Part shown: positions 1 through 8,289 of the stretch, piece after piece
Position numbering within the stretch: the stretch's first letter is position 1
Layout: each line of letters opens with the position of its first letter
Assembly: GCF_021532375.1 (NCBI RefSeq)
Contig: NZ_JAKGAP010000002.1
Coordinates: 1 to 64,000, forward strand
Length of the DNA stretch: 64,000 nt
Source of the DNA: Paenibacillus alkaliterrae
GTDB lineage: Bacteria > Bacillota > Bacilli > Paenibacillales > Paenibacillaceae
Direction of reading: 5' to 3'
Made by a program: the position numbers and the translations under genes
Notes under the pieces: generated by a model
Seen by the model: only the letters and a program-made list of their open reading frames with translations
Databases searched by the model: none
Told to the model about the DNA's origin: nothing

Positions 1-426
1 TGCGAGAAAATGCGGCTCAAGATCGCACGGTTGCATGAGCGAATAAGCAACATCCGAACAGATTGCCTCCAAAAATGGTCTACCCAGCTGATTCGTGAAA
101 ACCAAACGATTATGCTGGAGGACCTAAGCGTAAAAAAACTTATGCATAATAACCCACTTTCCAAATCAATTGGTGAAGTGAGCTGGTCACGATTTTGCAC
201 GATGCTAACCTATAAGGCAGCGTGGTACGGACGGAGCATTGTAAGGGTGGGGAAAACATTCCCGTCGAGTCAGCTTTGCTCGGCATGTGGCGAACGCAAC
301 TCAGAGGTCAAGGATTTGACGATTCGAGAGTGGGTGTGTCCGGTTTGCGGCACGCGCCATGACCGCGACCACAACGCGGCCCAAAACATTTTGCATGAAG
401 GATTACGCATTCAAGCCTTGGCGTAA
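1..426 (+). CDS. tnpB: RNA-guided endonuclease TnpB, C-terminal part (cut by the window edge)
   Basis: The frame is open from base 1 and codes for about 141 residues; full TnpB proteins are about 370-400. It carries the RuvC-like catalytic Glu in MLEDLSV, a zinc ribbon with two CxxC pairs (CSACG and CPVCG), and the final catalytic Asp within [10 protein letters not shown]. TnpB is the ancestor of Cas12: guided by an RNA made from the element's own right end, it cuts DNA beside a short TAM motif and helps retain the transposon. All C-terminal catalytic features visible here are intact, so nothing suggests inactivation in this part. No tnpA is visible. A following stretch with nested hairpins fits the guide RNA scaffold. 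Confidence 0.9.
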   Translation, partial: CEKMRLKIARLHERISNIRTDCLQKWSTQLIRENQTIMLEDLSVKKLMHNNPLSKSIGEVSWSRFCTMLTYKAAWYGRSIVRVGKTFPSSQLCSACGERNSEVKDLTIREWVCPVCGTRHDRDHNAAQNILHEGLRIQALA

Positions 427-548
427 GTGCCAAAGCTACAACCGCGGGAACCGCGGGTCTAGCCTGGTCAAACTACCTGCTGTTAGGCAGGCTTACCCAG
501 GAATCCCCCACCTCAAAATGCATGGGCGTTTAGGTGGGGGTAGTTCAA
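1..548 (+). mobile_element. 3' part of an IS200/IS605-type tnpB element with its right end
   Basis: The segment holds the C-terminal half of tnpB followed by a structured right end. That end finishes in a CCCCCACCT / AGGTGGGGG hairpin (505-513 and 532-540) and the tail TAGTTCAA. Such a hairpin plus TTCAA tail just after tnpB is typical of IS605/IS1341-like right ends. The left end lies outside the window. Sequence to the right continues directly into a GNAT acetyltransferase reading frame that lacks its N-terminus, so the element interrupts that gene. The exact last base is uncertain by a few nucleotides. Confidence 0.75.
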
Positions 549-568
549 AAGGACTGGATCAGCAGTGG
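427..568 (+). ncRNA. Probable omega RNA (TnpB guide RNA) scaffold 3' part plus guide
   Basis: Directly after the tnpB stop are nested inverted repeats: CCGCGG (442-447 and 451-456), CCTGG/CCAGG (463-467 and 497-501) enclosing CCTGC/GCAGG (476-480 and 487-491), and the terminal 9-bp hairpin at 505-540. Omega RNAs of TnpB overlap the 3' end of tnpB and the right end, and their guide is the roughly 16-20 nt of flanking DNA just past the right end, here about 549-568. The 5' boundary inside tnpB is not visible by eye. The identification rests on position and structure, not on a covariance model. Confidence 0.5.
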
Positions 569-1022
569 TGAAGACATTGTACATTGGGTAGTTGAGAGAG
601 ACCCGAGTGATTTCGAAAAATTTTTGGAATTCCTCTATTCGGAAAACAGCGAGGAGAAACTAACCAATCCTAATTGGGTGCCTCACTCTACCTACTGGCT
701 GTTGAATGAGGAGAATGTTCTTGCAGGCGCTGTAAACATTCGTCACCGCTTGAATCAGAAGCTGCTGAACTGCGGCGGCCATATTGGTTATGGTGTACGT
801 CCCTCCCATAGACGCAAAGGGTATGCGAGCGCTATGTTATTCCAGGCGTTAAATATAACGAAAAAGATGGGCTTGGATATAGTGCTTTTGGTTTGCGATA
901 AAGGCAACATAGGCTCGGAGAAAACTATTTTGAAGAATGGCGGAGTATTTGAATCAGAATTTACTGAGGATGATTGCAATATCGTCAAAAGATTTTGGAT
1001 TGGATTGGGAGGAAACGTATAA
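549..1022 (+). pseudogene. GNAT acetyltransferase, N-terminus removed by the TnpB element
   Basis: The frame reads about 158 residues of a GNAT N-acetyltransferase. It shows the family's acetyl-CoA loop, GYGVRPSHRRKGYASAML, and the late segment CDKGNIGSEKTILKNGG. Relatives begin with roughly 20-30 more residues before the point that corresponds to position 549, where the transposon right end joins. A GTG at 534 lies inside the transposon hairpin and has no proper ribosome binding site, so it is probably not a natural start. The 5' piece should lie to the left of the element, outside the window. Substrate is unknown. It could still be translated weakly as a shortened protein. Confidence 0.7.
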
Positions 1023-1088
1023 GGTTTTTGATTTGGAGCCAGATATCGTACATATGAAAAAGTTGATTAAGGGAAGGGGATAAGGGAC

Positions 1089-1631
1089 ATGTGTATCAAA
1101 ATCGTGACCGACAGACTGATCATCAGGGACTTCATTCAAGAAGACTGGCAAACCGTCCATACCTATGCTTCAAACCCTTTAGTGGCTCGGTACATGATTT
1201 GGGGGCCGAATACGGAAGATGACACAAAGAAATTTATTCAACGTACCATAGAAATGCAAGGACATAACCCTAGGAAAGATTTGGAACTAGCTGTTACTCT
1301 GAAGGATAGCGGACAGCTTATCGGGGGTTGTGGCATTCATGTAGAAGGCACCAATGGTGAAATAGGCTATTGTTTTCATCCTAATTATTGGAGGCAGGGG
1401 TATGCTTCAGAATCAGCGGCAGCATTACTCAAATTCGGATTTAATGAACTGGGACTGCATCGGATTTTTGCCACTTGCCGACCTGACAATATAGGCTCTT
1501 CAATGGTAATGGAGAAAATCGGAATGAAGCGGGAAGGGCATTTACGGGAGCACATGAAGGTTAAGGGTCAATGGAAAGACTCATTCTTATACTCGATTCT
1601 TGATCAGGAATTCAGGTCTTCACTGATTTAA
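1089..1631 (+). CDS. RimJ/RimL-type GNAT N-acetyltransferase
   Basis: This 180-residue protein has the layout of the RimJ/RimL branch (Acetyltransf_3): an N-terminal TDRLIIRDF strand, the acetyl-CoA binding stretch NYWRQGYASESA around residues 99-110, and the C-terminal signature ATCRPDNIGSSMVMEKIGM followed by REGHLREH. Members acetylate N-terminal amines of ribosomal proteins, antibiotics or other small amines; the exact substrate cannot be read from sequence. The start at 1089 follows a purine-rich GGGAAGGGG / AAGGG stretch. It lies 66 bp after the broken GNAT gene and may once have shared its transcript. Confidence 0.85.
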   Translation: MCIKIVTDRLIIRDFIQEDWQTVHTYASNPLVARYMIWGPNTEDDTKKFIQRTIEMQGHNPRKDLELAVTLKDSGQLIGGCGIHVEGTNGEIGYCFHPNYWRQGYASESAAALLKFGFNELGLHRIFATCRPDNIGSSMVMEKIGMKREGHLREHMKVKGQWKDSFLYSILDQEFRSSLI

Positions 1632-1678
1632 TGAAGATAGCTCAATATAGGAGTGTCTAACTTTCCTGCCTGAGTGTT

Positions 1679-1960
1679 GTGAAAATATTGCCGTGGACAA
1701 ACAAAGACAGTTACAATTTCGATCCGCACCAAATCAGTTTCGCCAATGAAAGCGGCATGAGCGTTCTGGACTTTCAATTTGCCAATACCGTTCGTAAAAT
1801 TTTCCGTGATCGAACGGCCGCCATGCGAGATCTCGATGTGATGTTGGCAGAAAGCAAAAAAGTTTCTCATAACCTCAACAATCTTGCGACGTTTATCGAT
1901 AATTGTTTGGTATGTGACGAAAGTGGATTGACAAAAGACGAGATCGTCCATATAATTTAA
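1679..1960 (+). pseudogene. Fragment of a cyclodextrin glucanotransferase/alpha-amylase gene
   Basis: About 60 codons, from [20 protein letters not shown] to TFIDN, align with residues about 299-353 of the complete CGTase encoded downstream at 2230. The fragment diverges from that gene at many positions, so it is not a recent copy. It breaks off exactly before the catalytic His-Asp of FIDNHD, reading FIDNCLVCDE instead, and lacks the nucleophile, the acid/base and all other domains. It cannot be an enzyme. It is best read as the remnant of a second CGTase or amylase gene left by duplication or recombination. Its far 3' end contains a promoter that may now serve the intact gene. Confidence 0.85.
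1928..1956 (+). promoter_or_regulatory. Consensus sigma-A promoter ahead of the CGTase gene
   Basis: TTGACA (1928-1933) and TATAAT (1951-1956) are separated by exactly 17 bp, a perfect match to the vegetative consensus. It lies inside the tail of the broken amylase fragment. The nearest downstream gene on this strand is the CGTase, 274 bp on, so a leader of about 265 nt would result. Confidence 0.7.
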
Positions 1961-1975
1961 ATTAAGCGCTTACAT
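1960..1975 (+). promoter_or_regulatory. cre-like CcpA operator near the CGTase promoter start site
   Basis: The 16 bp around the palindrome AAGCGCTT (1964-1971) match 12 of 16 positions of an idealised cre (ATGAAAGCGCTTTCAT). It sits just downstream of the -10 element, where bound CcpA would block initiation. Starch enzymes in Bacillales are commonly catabolite repressed, and a ccpA gene is present in this window. A different LacI-family regulator could also bind such a palindrome. Confidence 0.5.
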
Positions 1976-2080
1976 TAAAAGTTGTTATAATACGATCGCG
2001 AAAAGGCCAACCGATCGGTCAAGTAATGGTTATAAAAAAATTAAAGGGCTATGCTTTTTTAATTGCCGGATATGGCTATT

Positions 2081-2124
2081 AAAAACAACCCCGTTATCCT
2101 GTAGTGGATAATTGGGTTGTTTTT
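2081..2124 (+). terminator. Terminator-like hairpin in the CGTase leader
   Basis: AAAAACAACCC (2081-2091) pairs with GGGTTGTTTTT (2114-2124), with a further inner stem TTATCC/GGATAA, and is followed by a T-rich stretch. It stops transcription arriving from upstream or, because it lies between the consensus promoter at 1928 and the CGTase start, could act as an attenuator. No known riboswitch or T-box motif is seen next to it. Confidence 0.55.
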
Positions 2125-2229
2125 GTTTGTAAAAAAAGGGGGCGAATAAATTTTACAGTTCGCAAGATGATCACAGAAATTGAGAGTGGAAATTTATAGA
2201 ATTGATGAATTTATTGGGAGGTTGTACGA

Positions 2230-4371
2230 ATGAGAAAAATAATGAGAATGTCTACTGCATGGATGTTGTCGCTCGTCATATCGTTGAATATCATCACTCC
2301 AGCACGAGCTGTTCCCGATACGGATTATTCGAATAAACAAAACTTTTCAACGGATGTTATCTATCAGGTTGTTACCGACCGCTTTGTTGACGGCAATAGC
2401 GCGAACAACCCGACGGGAGCCGCCTATGACAGCTCCTGCACCCAGCTTAAACTGTACTGCGGTGGAGACTGGCAAGGCATTATCAACAAAATTAACGATG
2501 GTTACCTGACGGGTATGGGAATCACGGCGCTTTGGATCTCCCAGCCGGTTGAGAATATTACAGCGATATTGAATTATTCCGGCGTTAACAACACTGCTTA
2601 CCATGGTTACTGGGCGCGAGATTTCAAGAGAACGAACGCGGCTTTCGGAAGCTTTACCGATTTCCAGAACCTGATTGCTGCAGCGCACAGACATAACATT
2701 AAAGTCATTATCGACTTTGCGCCGAACCATACATCGCCTGCATCGCAAACGGACTCGACTTTCGGCGAAAACGGCAAGTTGCTCGATAACGGGACTCAAC
2801 TGGCCGCATACAGCAATGATCCGAATGGCATTTTCCATCATAATGGCGGAACCGATTTTTCCACCATTGAGAATGGCATCTACAAAAACTTGTTCGACTT
2901 GGCTGACTTGAATCATAACAACAGCACGATCGACACGTACTTCAAGGATGCGATCAAGCTGTGGCTGGATCTTGGTATTGACGGTATTCGTTGGGACGCG
3001 GTAAAACATATGCCTTTCGGCTGGCAGAAAAATATCATGTCTACCGTTAATAACTACAAGTCTGTATTTTCGTTCGGAGAATGGTTCCTCAGCGAGAATG
3101 AAGTGGATCCTGCCAACCATTATTTTGCTAACGAAAGCGGCATGAGCCTTCTCGATTTCGAATTTGGGCAAAAGGTTCGCCAAGTATTCCGCAACGGTTC
3201 GGATAATATGCAGGGCCTTGACGCCATGATTTCCAGAACAGCTGCTGATTACAATGAAGTTAACGATCAAGTGACATTCATCGACAACCATGATATGGAT
3301 CGCTTCCATCAAACAGGCGTAAGCGGCCGTAATCTGGAGCAAGCGGTGGCGTTCACATTAACGTCCCGCGGTGTGCCTGCCATCTATTATGGAACAGAGC
3401 AGTACATGACAGGTAACGGAGATCCGAACAACCGTGCGAAAATGTCTTCTTTCTCAACAACGACGACAGCATATAATCTGATTAAAACGCTTGCTCCGCT
3501 GCGCAAATCGAATCCTGCAATCGCTTACGGAACGACACAGCAAAGATGGATCAATAACAACGTGTATATCTATGAACGCAAATTTGGCAACAATGTCGCT
3601 TTAATCGCAATTAACAGAGATCAAACGAATTCCGCAAACATCAGCAACCTGTTTACGGCAATGCCATCCGGCACTTATACGGATGTTCTTGGCGGTTTGC
3701 TGAACGGCAACGGCATAACGGTTGGAACAGGCGGAGCCGTCAATACATTTACCCTTGGCGCAGGCGCAGTTGCCGTATGGCAATATACGACTGCAAGCAA
3801 TACTCCGGCCATCGGTCATGTAGGACCAATGTCGGGTAAAGCAGGCAACACGGTAACGATAGATGGACGCGGTTTTGGCGCGACTAAAGGTACGGTTTAC
3901 TTCGGAACTACTGCGGTCACTGGCGCTAACATCACATCTTGGGAAGATACACAAATTAAGGTAGTCATTCCGTCTATCTCTGCAGGTAAATACGGCGTTA
4001 AGGTCAGAACTGCCGGATCGGTTGACAGTAATGTATACAATAACTATGAGATATTGACCGGCGATCAAGTAACCGTTCGTTTTGTCGTAAACAATGCGTA
4101 TACCACTATGGGTGAAAGCGTGAATCTGGTGGGCAGCGTCAGCGAAATTGGAAACTGGAATCCTGCTAAAGCCATCGGATCAATGTATAACCAAGTCGTA
4201 TACCAATACCCATCCTGGTATTATGATGTCAGCGTACCTGCTGGCGCTGCGATTGAATTTAAGTTTATTAAGAAAAGCGGTTCTAACGTAACGTGGGAAG
4301 GAGGCTTAAACCACAAATTCACCGCGCCGACTACCGGTACGGCAACAGTGAATGTGAACTGGCAGCCATAA
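2230..4371 (+). CDS. cgt: Cyclomaltodextrin glucanotransferase (CGTase), secreted
   Basis: This 713-residue enzyme converts starch to cyclodextrins by intramolecular transglycosylation (EC 2.4.1.19). A signal peptide ends at ARA (residue 27), leaving a 686-residue mature chain, the usual CGTase length. GH13 domains A/B carry the catalytic triad Asp256, Glu284 and Asp355 (mature 229, 257, 328) within RWDAVKH, FGEW and FIDNHD. Phe222 (mature 195) is the central aromatic that separates CGTases from plain amylases. Cys70 and Cys77 match a known disulfide. Domain D (IPT/TIG, about 520-605) and a C-terminal starch-binding CBM20 follow. The residue before the nucleophile is Trp, where relatives have Phe or Met. 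GGGAGG precedes the ATG. A consensus promoter and cre-like site lie upstream. Confidence 0.96.
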   Translation: MRKIMRMSTAWMLSLVISLNIITPARAVPDTDYSNKQNFSTDVIYQVVTDRFVDGNSANNPTGAAYDSSCTQLKLYCGGDWQGIINKINDGYLTGMGITALWISQPVENITAILNYSGVNNTAYHGYWARDFKRTNAAFGSFTDFQNLIAAAHRHNIKVIIDFAPNHTSPASQTDSTFGENGKLLDNGTQLAAYSNDPNGIFHHNGGTDFSTIENGIYKNLFDLADLNHNNSTIDTYFKDAIKLWLDLGIDGIRWDAVKHMPFGWQKNIMSTVNNYKSVFSFGEWFLSENEVDPANHYFANESGMSLLDFEFGQKVRQVFRNGSDNMQGLDAMISRTAADYNEVNDQVTFIDNHDMDRFHQTGVSGRNLEQAVAFTLTSRGVPAIYYGTEQYMTGNGDPNNRAKMSSFSTTTTAYNLIKTLAPLRKSNPAIAYGTTQQRWINNNVYIYERKFGNNVALIAINRDQTNSANISNLFTAMPSGTYTDVLGGLLNGNGITVGTGGAVNTFTLGAGAVAVWQYTTASNTPAIGHVGPMSGKAGNTVTIDGRGFGATKGTVYFGTTAVTGANITSWEDTQIKVVIPSISAGKYGVKVRTAGSVDSNVYNNYEILTGDQVTVRFVVNNAYTTMGESVNLVGSVSEIGNWNPAKAIGSMYNQVVYQYPSWYYDVSVPAGAAIEFKFIKKSGSNVTWEGGLNHKFTAPTTGTATVNVNWQP

Positions 4372-4473
4372 TAAAAGCGCAATTCTTTACCGGCTATGCT
4401 GTCATGCGATTAATGCGATGCAGTGACAGACTGCGTTATCGTGAACGGAACAATGAATAAGTTAGGCAAAGAT

Positions 4474-4654
4474 AGGGGCTTTTTCAAAGGGTTATAAACC
4501 TTAAGGAATAGCCCCTGACGGCATTTATTTATACACGATGCTCTCGAGAGCTGGGGTCTTTTTCATTTATCCAGTCACTCCCTAGCAGAGTGCCTTTTTA
4601 TTATAGGATGAGTAACGGTTTCTCCTACTTAACTCAGGAAGAAACCGTTTTTTT
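4474..4654 (+). terminator. Tandem hairpins between cgt and the lacI-type gene
   Basis: Three dyads follow the CGTase gene: AGGGGCT/AGCCCCT (4474-4480 and 4510-4516), CACTC/GAGTG followed by CCTTTTTA (4576-4599), and AACGGTTTCT/AGAAACCGTT followed by seven T (4614-4654). The last is a classical intrinsic terminator for plus-strand transcription and just overlaps the stop codon of the convergent lacI-type gene. Confidence 0.7.
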
Positions 4655-5711
4655 ATGCGTTGTTGACAGCTGCTTTAACGGGGGAGCGGGATGACAGCCG
4701 TTCAATAAATTGCGTATCCACGGTAATTTTTGTTTTTACAAGTTTGCCAGACTCGAGAGATTGAATCATTAAATCTACGGCTAAGTGTGCCATACGCTCT
4801 TTCTCGACATGAACGGTCGTCAGTTCTGGAGAAACGATTACCGCCTCGGATATATTATCAAACCCGACAACGGATACGTCCTCTGGAACCCGGTAACCAA
4901 GCTCGCTTAATGTTTTAACGGCGCTGATGGCGATATAGTCACACTCGCAGAACAAAGCCGTCGGCAGGGGGTTTCCTGCATCCAGATAGGCGGCTAGCTG
5001 ATTTTTTAATGCTTCTTGAGATGAAAGAATGGTCGGCGCAACCGAAAACACACATGCTTCGTTAACTTCAAGGTTACTTTCGCGCAATGCTGTAGTAAAT
5101 CCGCGTTTTCTTTCATCGAAATTGTGAATTCTTACTTGCGAGGCAATATAACCGATATTTCGGTGACCGAGTGCACATAAATGTGAACCCGCCTGATAGG
5201 CTCCCATCACATTATTTATTTCAACAAAATCGACCGGAAGTGTTTCAAAACAAGTGTCGAGTACGACAAGCGGTGTTGTAAGCTGGACTGCGACAGCTGC
5301 GATTTGTAATTGATTCAGGTTTGTTCCGAGCAGAATGACGCCGTCGCTTCGCTTTTCCTCCGCTAAGGCTTTGATGCTTTCCATGAAATTGTCCATCTCG
5401 ATCGAAGTGAATATGAGCGAGTAACCGTTGGCGCGGCATCTTTCCTCGATGTAATGAATCAGTTCTCGAAAAAAAGGTTGTTGATAATATTGTTCCAAAA
5501 CGATTCCGGAGTTGGCGAATGCAAGAAAGGTAAGAGATTTCATCGCCTGCTCTGTAACCGTTGCCCTGGACTTTGGCGTGTAGCCGTTTTCTTTAGCAAT
5601 CTGTAATATTCGTTCGCGAGTTTCGGGACTGATTCCTTGCTTCCCGCTGAAAGCAAACGAAACGGCAGATTTTGAAACCCCCGCAATTTTAGCGATATCC
5701 TCCATTTTCAC
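4653..5711 (-). CDS. LacI-family transcriptional regulator of the adjacent sugar operon
   Basis: This 352-residue protein has an N-terminal helix-turn-helix (DIAKIAGVSKSAVSFAFSG, residues about 4-23), the LacI hinge, and a periplasmic-binding-protein-like ligand domain ending in DVSVVGFDN and the PELTTVHV stretch. The start is read as GTG at 5711 because AGGAGGAGGG stands 10 bp upstream; an ATG at 5705 is possible. It is divergent from the isomerase-transketolase-kinase operon across a 277-bp region rich in TTTAGT repeats. It therefore probably represses that operon and itself, released by a pathway sugar. It is not CcpA, which lies at 47022. The inducer cannot be read from sequence. Confidence 0.9.
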   Translation of the reverse strand: MKMEDIAKIAGVSKSAVSFAFSGKQGISPETRERILQIAKENGYTPKSRATVTEQAMKSLTFLAFANSGIVLEQYYQQPFFRELIHYIEERCRANGYSLIFTSIEMDNFMESIKALAEEKRSDGVILLGTNLNQLQIAAVAVQLTTPLVVLDTCFETLPVDFVEINNVMGAYQAGSHLCALGHRNIGYIASQVRIHNFDERKRGFTTALRESNLEVNEACVFSVAPTILSSQEALKNQLAAYLDAGNPLPTALFCECDYIAISAVKTLSELGYRVPEDVSVVGFDNISEAVIVSPELTTVHVEKERMAHLAVDLMIQSLESGKLVKTKITVDTQFIERLSSRSPVKAAVNNA

Positions 5712-5740
5712 GTGTAAAAGTCCCTCCTCCTGTACAATGT

Positions 5741-5955
5741 TAGTTTAGTAAGTTTAGTTTACATTGTTAAGAGTGTAGAAGCAAGCGCGAACTGCAATAT
5801 TACTAAAAATTTAGTTACAAAAACTGAATTTAAGTACTAATTTATATAAATTCATTGACTGCATGCCGTTATAATGTTAAATTTATGTTCAAAGGAACTT
5901 TCTAATACGTTAAAAGTTTAGTTTGTTTAGTTCGTTGAAATTTGTTTAGTTAAGT
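5741..5955. promoter_or_regulatory. Divergent operator region with repeated TTTAGT motifs
   Basis: The region between the LacI-type regulator and the isomerase gene has at least six TTTAGT copies: two near 5743-5760, one at 5810-5815, and three at about 5917-5950. The copy at 5810-5815 forms a dyad with ACTAAA at 5802-5807, separated by AA, a plausible LacI-family half-site pair. A TATAAT (5870-5875) is a likely -10 element for the operon, but no well-spaced -35 is evident. Two clusters flanking one dyad would suit looping or cooperative binding. Confidence 0.5.
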
Positions 5956-5988
5956 TTTTTAAGTGACCGATAGAGGAGAGGGATTCTG

Positions 5989-7422
5989 ATGAAAAAATTT
6001 AAATTAGGATATGCGCCAACGCGCCGTTTTGTATTTAGCGCCGAGGATGCCTTCAAGTACAAAGTGTTGATTAAAGAGAAGGTAGAAAGCTTTGGCATGG
6101 ATATCGATATCGTTGATCTTGAAGGTATCAACAGTGAAGGTCTGCTTTACGACGACAATATAAATGCTGATTTGATTGCAGATCGTTTTAGACAGGAAAA
6201 CGTGGATGCGGTCTTCTTTCCTCACTGCAACTTCGGGACGGAGGATACCGTTGCCCGCGTAGGCAAGGCGCTTGGGAAACCAGTCCTCTTATGGGGACCG
6301 CGTGATGAATCTCCGCTCGAAGACGGTATGCGGCTGCGCGATACCCAATGCGGATTGTTCGCAACGGGCAAAGTGCTTCGCCGATTTAACGTACCGTTCA
6401 CATATGTTACGAACAGCCGGGTGGACGATCCCGTATTCGAACGGGGATTTACCAACTTCATTGCGGCGGCGAATGTGGTTAAACAGTTCCGCAGTCTGCG
6501 AATTCTGCAGATCGGTCCCCGTCCGTCATCCTTCTGGACCATGATGTGCAACGAAGGCGAGCTGCTGGAACGATTCGGGATCGAAATTCACCCGATTACG
6601 CTAGTTGATATCCAGAGAGCTTCGAAACGAATCGAGAATGGGAACAGCTCCGAGCTCGCACTGGCAATCGATTATATTAAAGCAAAGCTGGACTGGTCGG
6701 AGGTAACGGAGGCAGATGTTAAACGCATCGCCGCTCTGAAAGTAGCGATGAAGCAGTACGCAATTCAAACAGGCAGCTCTGCAATCGCGATTCAATGCTG
6801 GTCATCCCTGCAGGATGCAATGGGAATTATGCCATGCCTGGCGAACGCGATCTTAACCGATGAACAAATCCCGGTCACCTGTGAAACGGATATTCATGGA
6901 GCCATCACCTCTGTCATGGTGCAAGCGGCGACGATGAATCAGCATCCTACCTTTTTTGCCGATCTCACTGTCCGGCATCCTGAAAATCCGAACGGCGAGC
7001 TGCTGTTCCACTGCGGCAACTTCCCTGTATCGCTTTCGGTGGAAAACAACCCAAAGCTGCGCAAGCACTTCCTGTTTGACGATCACGCTCCAGGTACTCA
7101 TGAAGGCGAAATCAAAGGCGGCGATATGACGCTGGCACGCTTTGACGGCGATCATGGTGAATATCAGTTGTTCCTCGGCAAAGCCCGCGGCATTGAAGGG
7201 CCTTATACCCGCGGTTCTTATGTGTGGGTTGAGGTGAACGATTGGCCGCTGTGGGAAGAAAAATTGGTAAAAGGGCCTTACGTTCATCACTCCGTAGGTA
7301 TCCATGCCAATGCTATACCCGCTTTGTATGAAGCATGCCATTATATTCCGGGTCTTACACCGGATCCCGTTGATCCGACTGAACGAGAAATACAAGCTTG
7401 GCTGCGCGGCGCAGGCCTATAA
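5989..7422 (+). CDS. L-fucose/arabinose isomerase-family sugar isomerase
   Basis: This 477-residue protein belongs to the fucose isomerase-like fold, which interconverts an aldose and its ketose with a divalent metal. Metal-site candidates in the expected order are Glu299 (in CETDIHG), Asp325 (FADL) and His341 (FHCGNFP), corresponding to the Glu-Asp-His set of FucI. It is shorter than E. coli FucI (591 residues), as in many uncharacterised members. GGAGAGGG precedes the ATG. It is the first gene of a compact operon with a split transketolase (18 bp downstream) and an FGGY kinase, divergent from a LacI-type regulator. The operon implies aldose to ketulose, then phosphorylation, then transketolase cleavage. 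The natural sugar is not determined; D-apiose, D-arabinose or L-fucose-like substrates are candidates. Confidence 0.85.
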   Translation: MKKFKLGYAPTRRFVFSAEDAFKYKVLIKEKVESFGMDIDIVDLEGINSEGLLYDDNINADLIADRFRQENVDAVFFPHCNFGTEDTVARVGKALGKPVLLWGPRDESPLEDGMRLRDTQCGLFATGKVLRRFNVPFTYVTNSRVDDPVFERGFTNFIAAANVVKQFRSLRILQIGPRPSSFWTMMCNEGELLERFGIEIHPITLVDIQRASKRIENGNSSELALAIDYIKAKLDWSEVTEADVKRIAALKVAMKQYAIQTGSSAIAIQCWSSLQDAMGIMPCLANAILTDEQIPVTCETDIHGAITSVMVQAATMNQHPTFFADLTVRHPENPNGELLFHCGNFPVSLSVENNPKLRKHFLFDDHAPGTHEGEIKGGDMTLARFDGDHGEYQLFLGKARGIEGPYTRGSYVWVEVNDWPLWEEKLVKGPYVHHSVGIHANAIPALYEACHYIPGLTPDPVDPTEREIQAWLRGAGL

Positions 7423-7440
7423 ACAAGGAGGAGTTTAGCA

Positions 7441-8286
7441 ATGGAAACGGCGGCATTGAAAGCGAAAGCGGCACAAATCCGAATGGATCTTCTTCGCATG
7501 ATCCACGGCGCGAAGACGGGTCATACCGGCGGTTCGCTAAGCAACGCAGACATTCTGACCGCATTGTATTACCGGGTCATGAACATCGATCCGCAAAACC
7601 CGAAATGGGAAAAGCGCGACCGGTTTATTGCCAGCAAAGGACATTCCGTAGAATCGTTATGGTGCATACTCGCTGATCTCGGGTTTTTCCCGAAAGAGGA
7701 GCTAACGACGTTCAGCCAGTTCGGAACAAGGCTTATCGGTCATCCCAACAACAAAGTAGCAGGCATTGAGATGAATACGGGGGCCCTTGGCCACGGTCTG
7801 GCGATTTCTGTAGGCATGGCCTTGGCGTCCAAGCGGGACGCAAGCGGCTACCGGGTTTTCTGCCTGATGGGCGACGGCGAACAAGCTGAAGGGTCGGTAT
7901 GGGAAGCTGCGATGGCCGGCGCACATTATAAGCTGGACAATTTGGTCGGCATTATCGATCGCAACCGACTGCAAATAAGCGGTTCAACCGAAGACGTAAT
8001 GGGTCTTGATCCGCTGGAGGATAAGTGGGCTTCGTTCGGCTGGAACGTTGTCTCTATAGACGGAAACGATATGGAATCATTAGTTGAAGCGTTAGATGCC
8101 GTACCGTCCATTGCGAATAAACCGACGCTAATTATGGCGAATACGGTCAAAGGCAAAGGCGTCTCTTTTGCAGAAAACGTTCCGCACTGGCATCATCATG
8201 TTCCGAGTGACGAACAGCTGGAGATGGCTTTAAGCGAGCTTACGGCTTTGATGGAAAGCCATATTCAGGAAGGGCAGGTGCGATAA
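7441..8286 (+). CDS. Transketolase, N-terminal (ThDP-binding) subunit
   Basis: This 281-residue protein corresponds to the first half of transketolase. It has the diphosphate-binding motif GDGEQAEGSVWEAA (about 141-154), ending near DRNRLQ, and the conserved HTGGSLS and SKGHSVES stretches with their cofactor/substrate histidines. It should form a complex with the C-terminal half encoded 3 bp downstream. Split transketolases occur both for general pentose phosphates and for dedicated sugar pathways, such as AptA/AptB of apulose-4-phosphate metabolism. Tight coupling to an isomerase and a kinase supports a dedicated catabolic role. The start is preceded by AAGGAGGAG. Confidence 0.93.
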   Translation: METAALKAKAAQIRMDLLRMIHGAKTGHTGGSLSNADILTALYYRVMNIDPQNPKWEKRDRFIASKGHSVESLWCILADLGFFPKEELTTFSQFGTRLIGHPNNKVAGIEMNTGALGHGLAISVGMALASKRDASGYRVFCLMGDGEQAEGSVWEAAMAGAHYKLDNLVGIIDRNRLQISGSTEDVMGLDPLEDKWASFGWNVVSIDGNDMESLVEALDAVPSIANKPTLIMANTVKGKGVSFAENVPHWHHHVPSDEQLEMALSELTALMESHIQEGQVR

Positions 8287-8289
8287 TTC

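Noticed and set aside
2347-3342. 331-codon minus-strand open frame opposite the CGTase gene
   Set aside because: It is a mirror of the strongly conserved CGTase coding frame, with no ribosome binding site and no recognisable protein features.
5855-5875. TTGACT and TATAAT as a promoter pair for the isomerase operon
   Set aside because: The spacer is only 9 bp, too short for sigma-A; only the TATAAT is kept as a possible -10.
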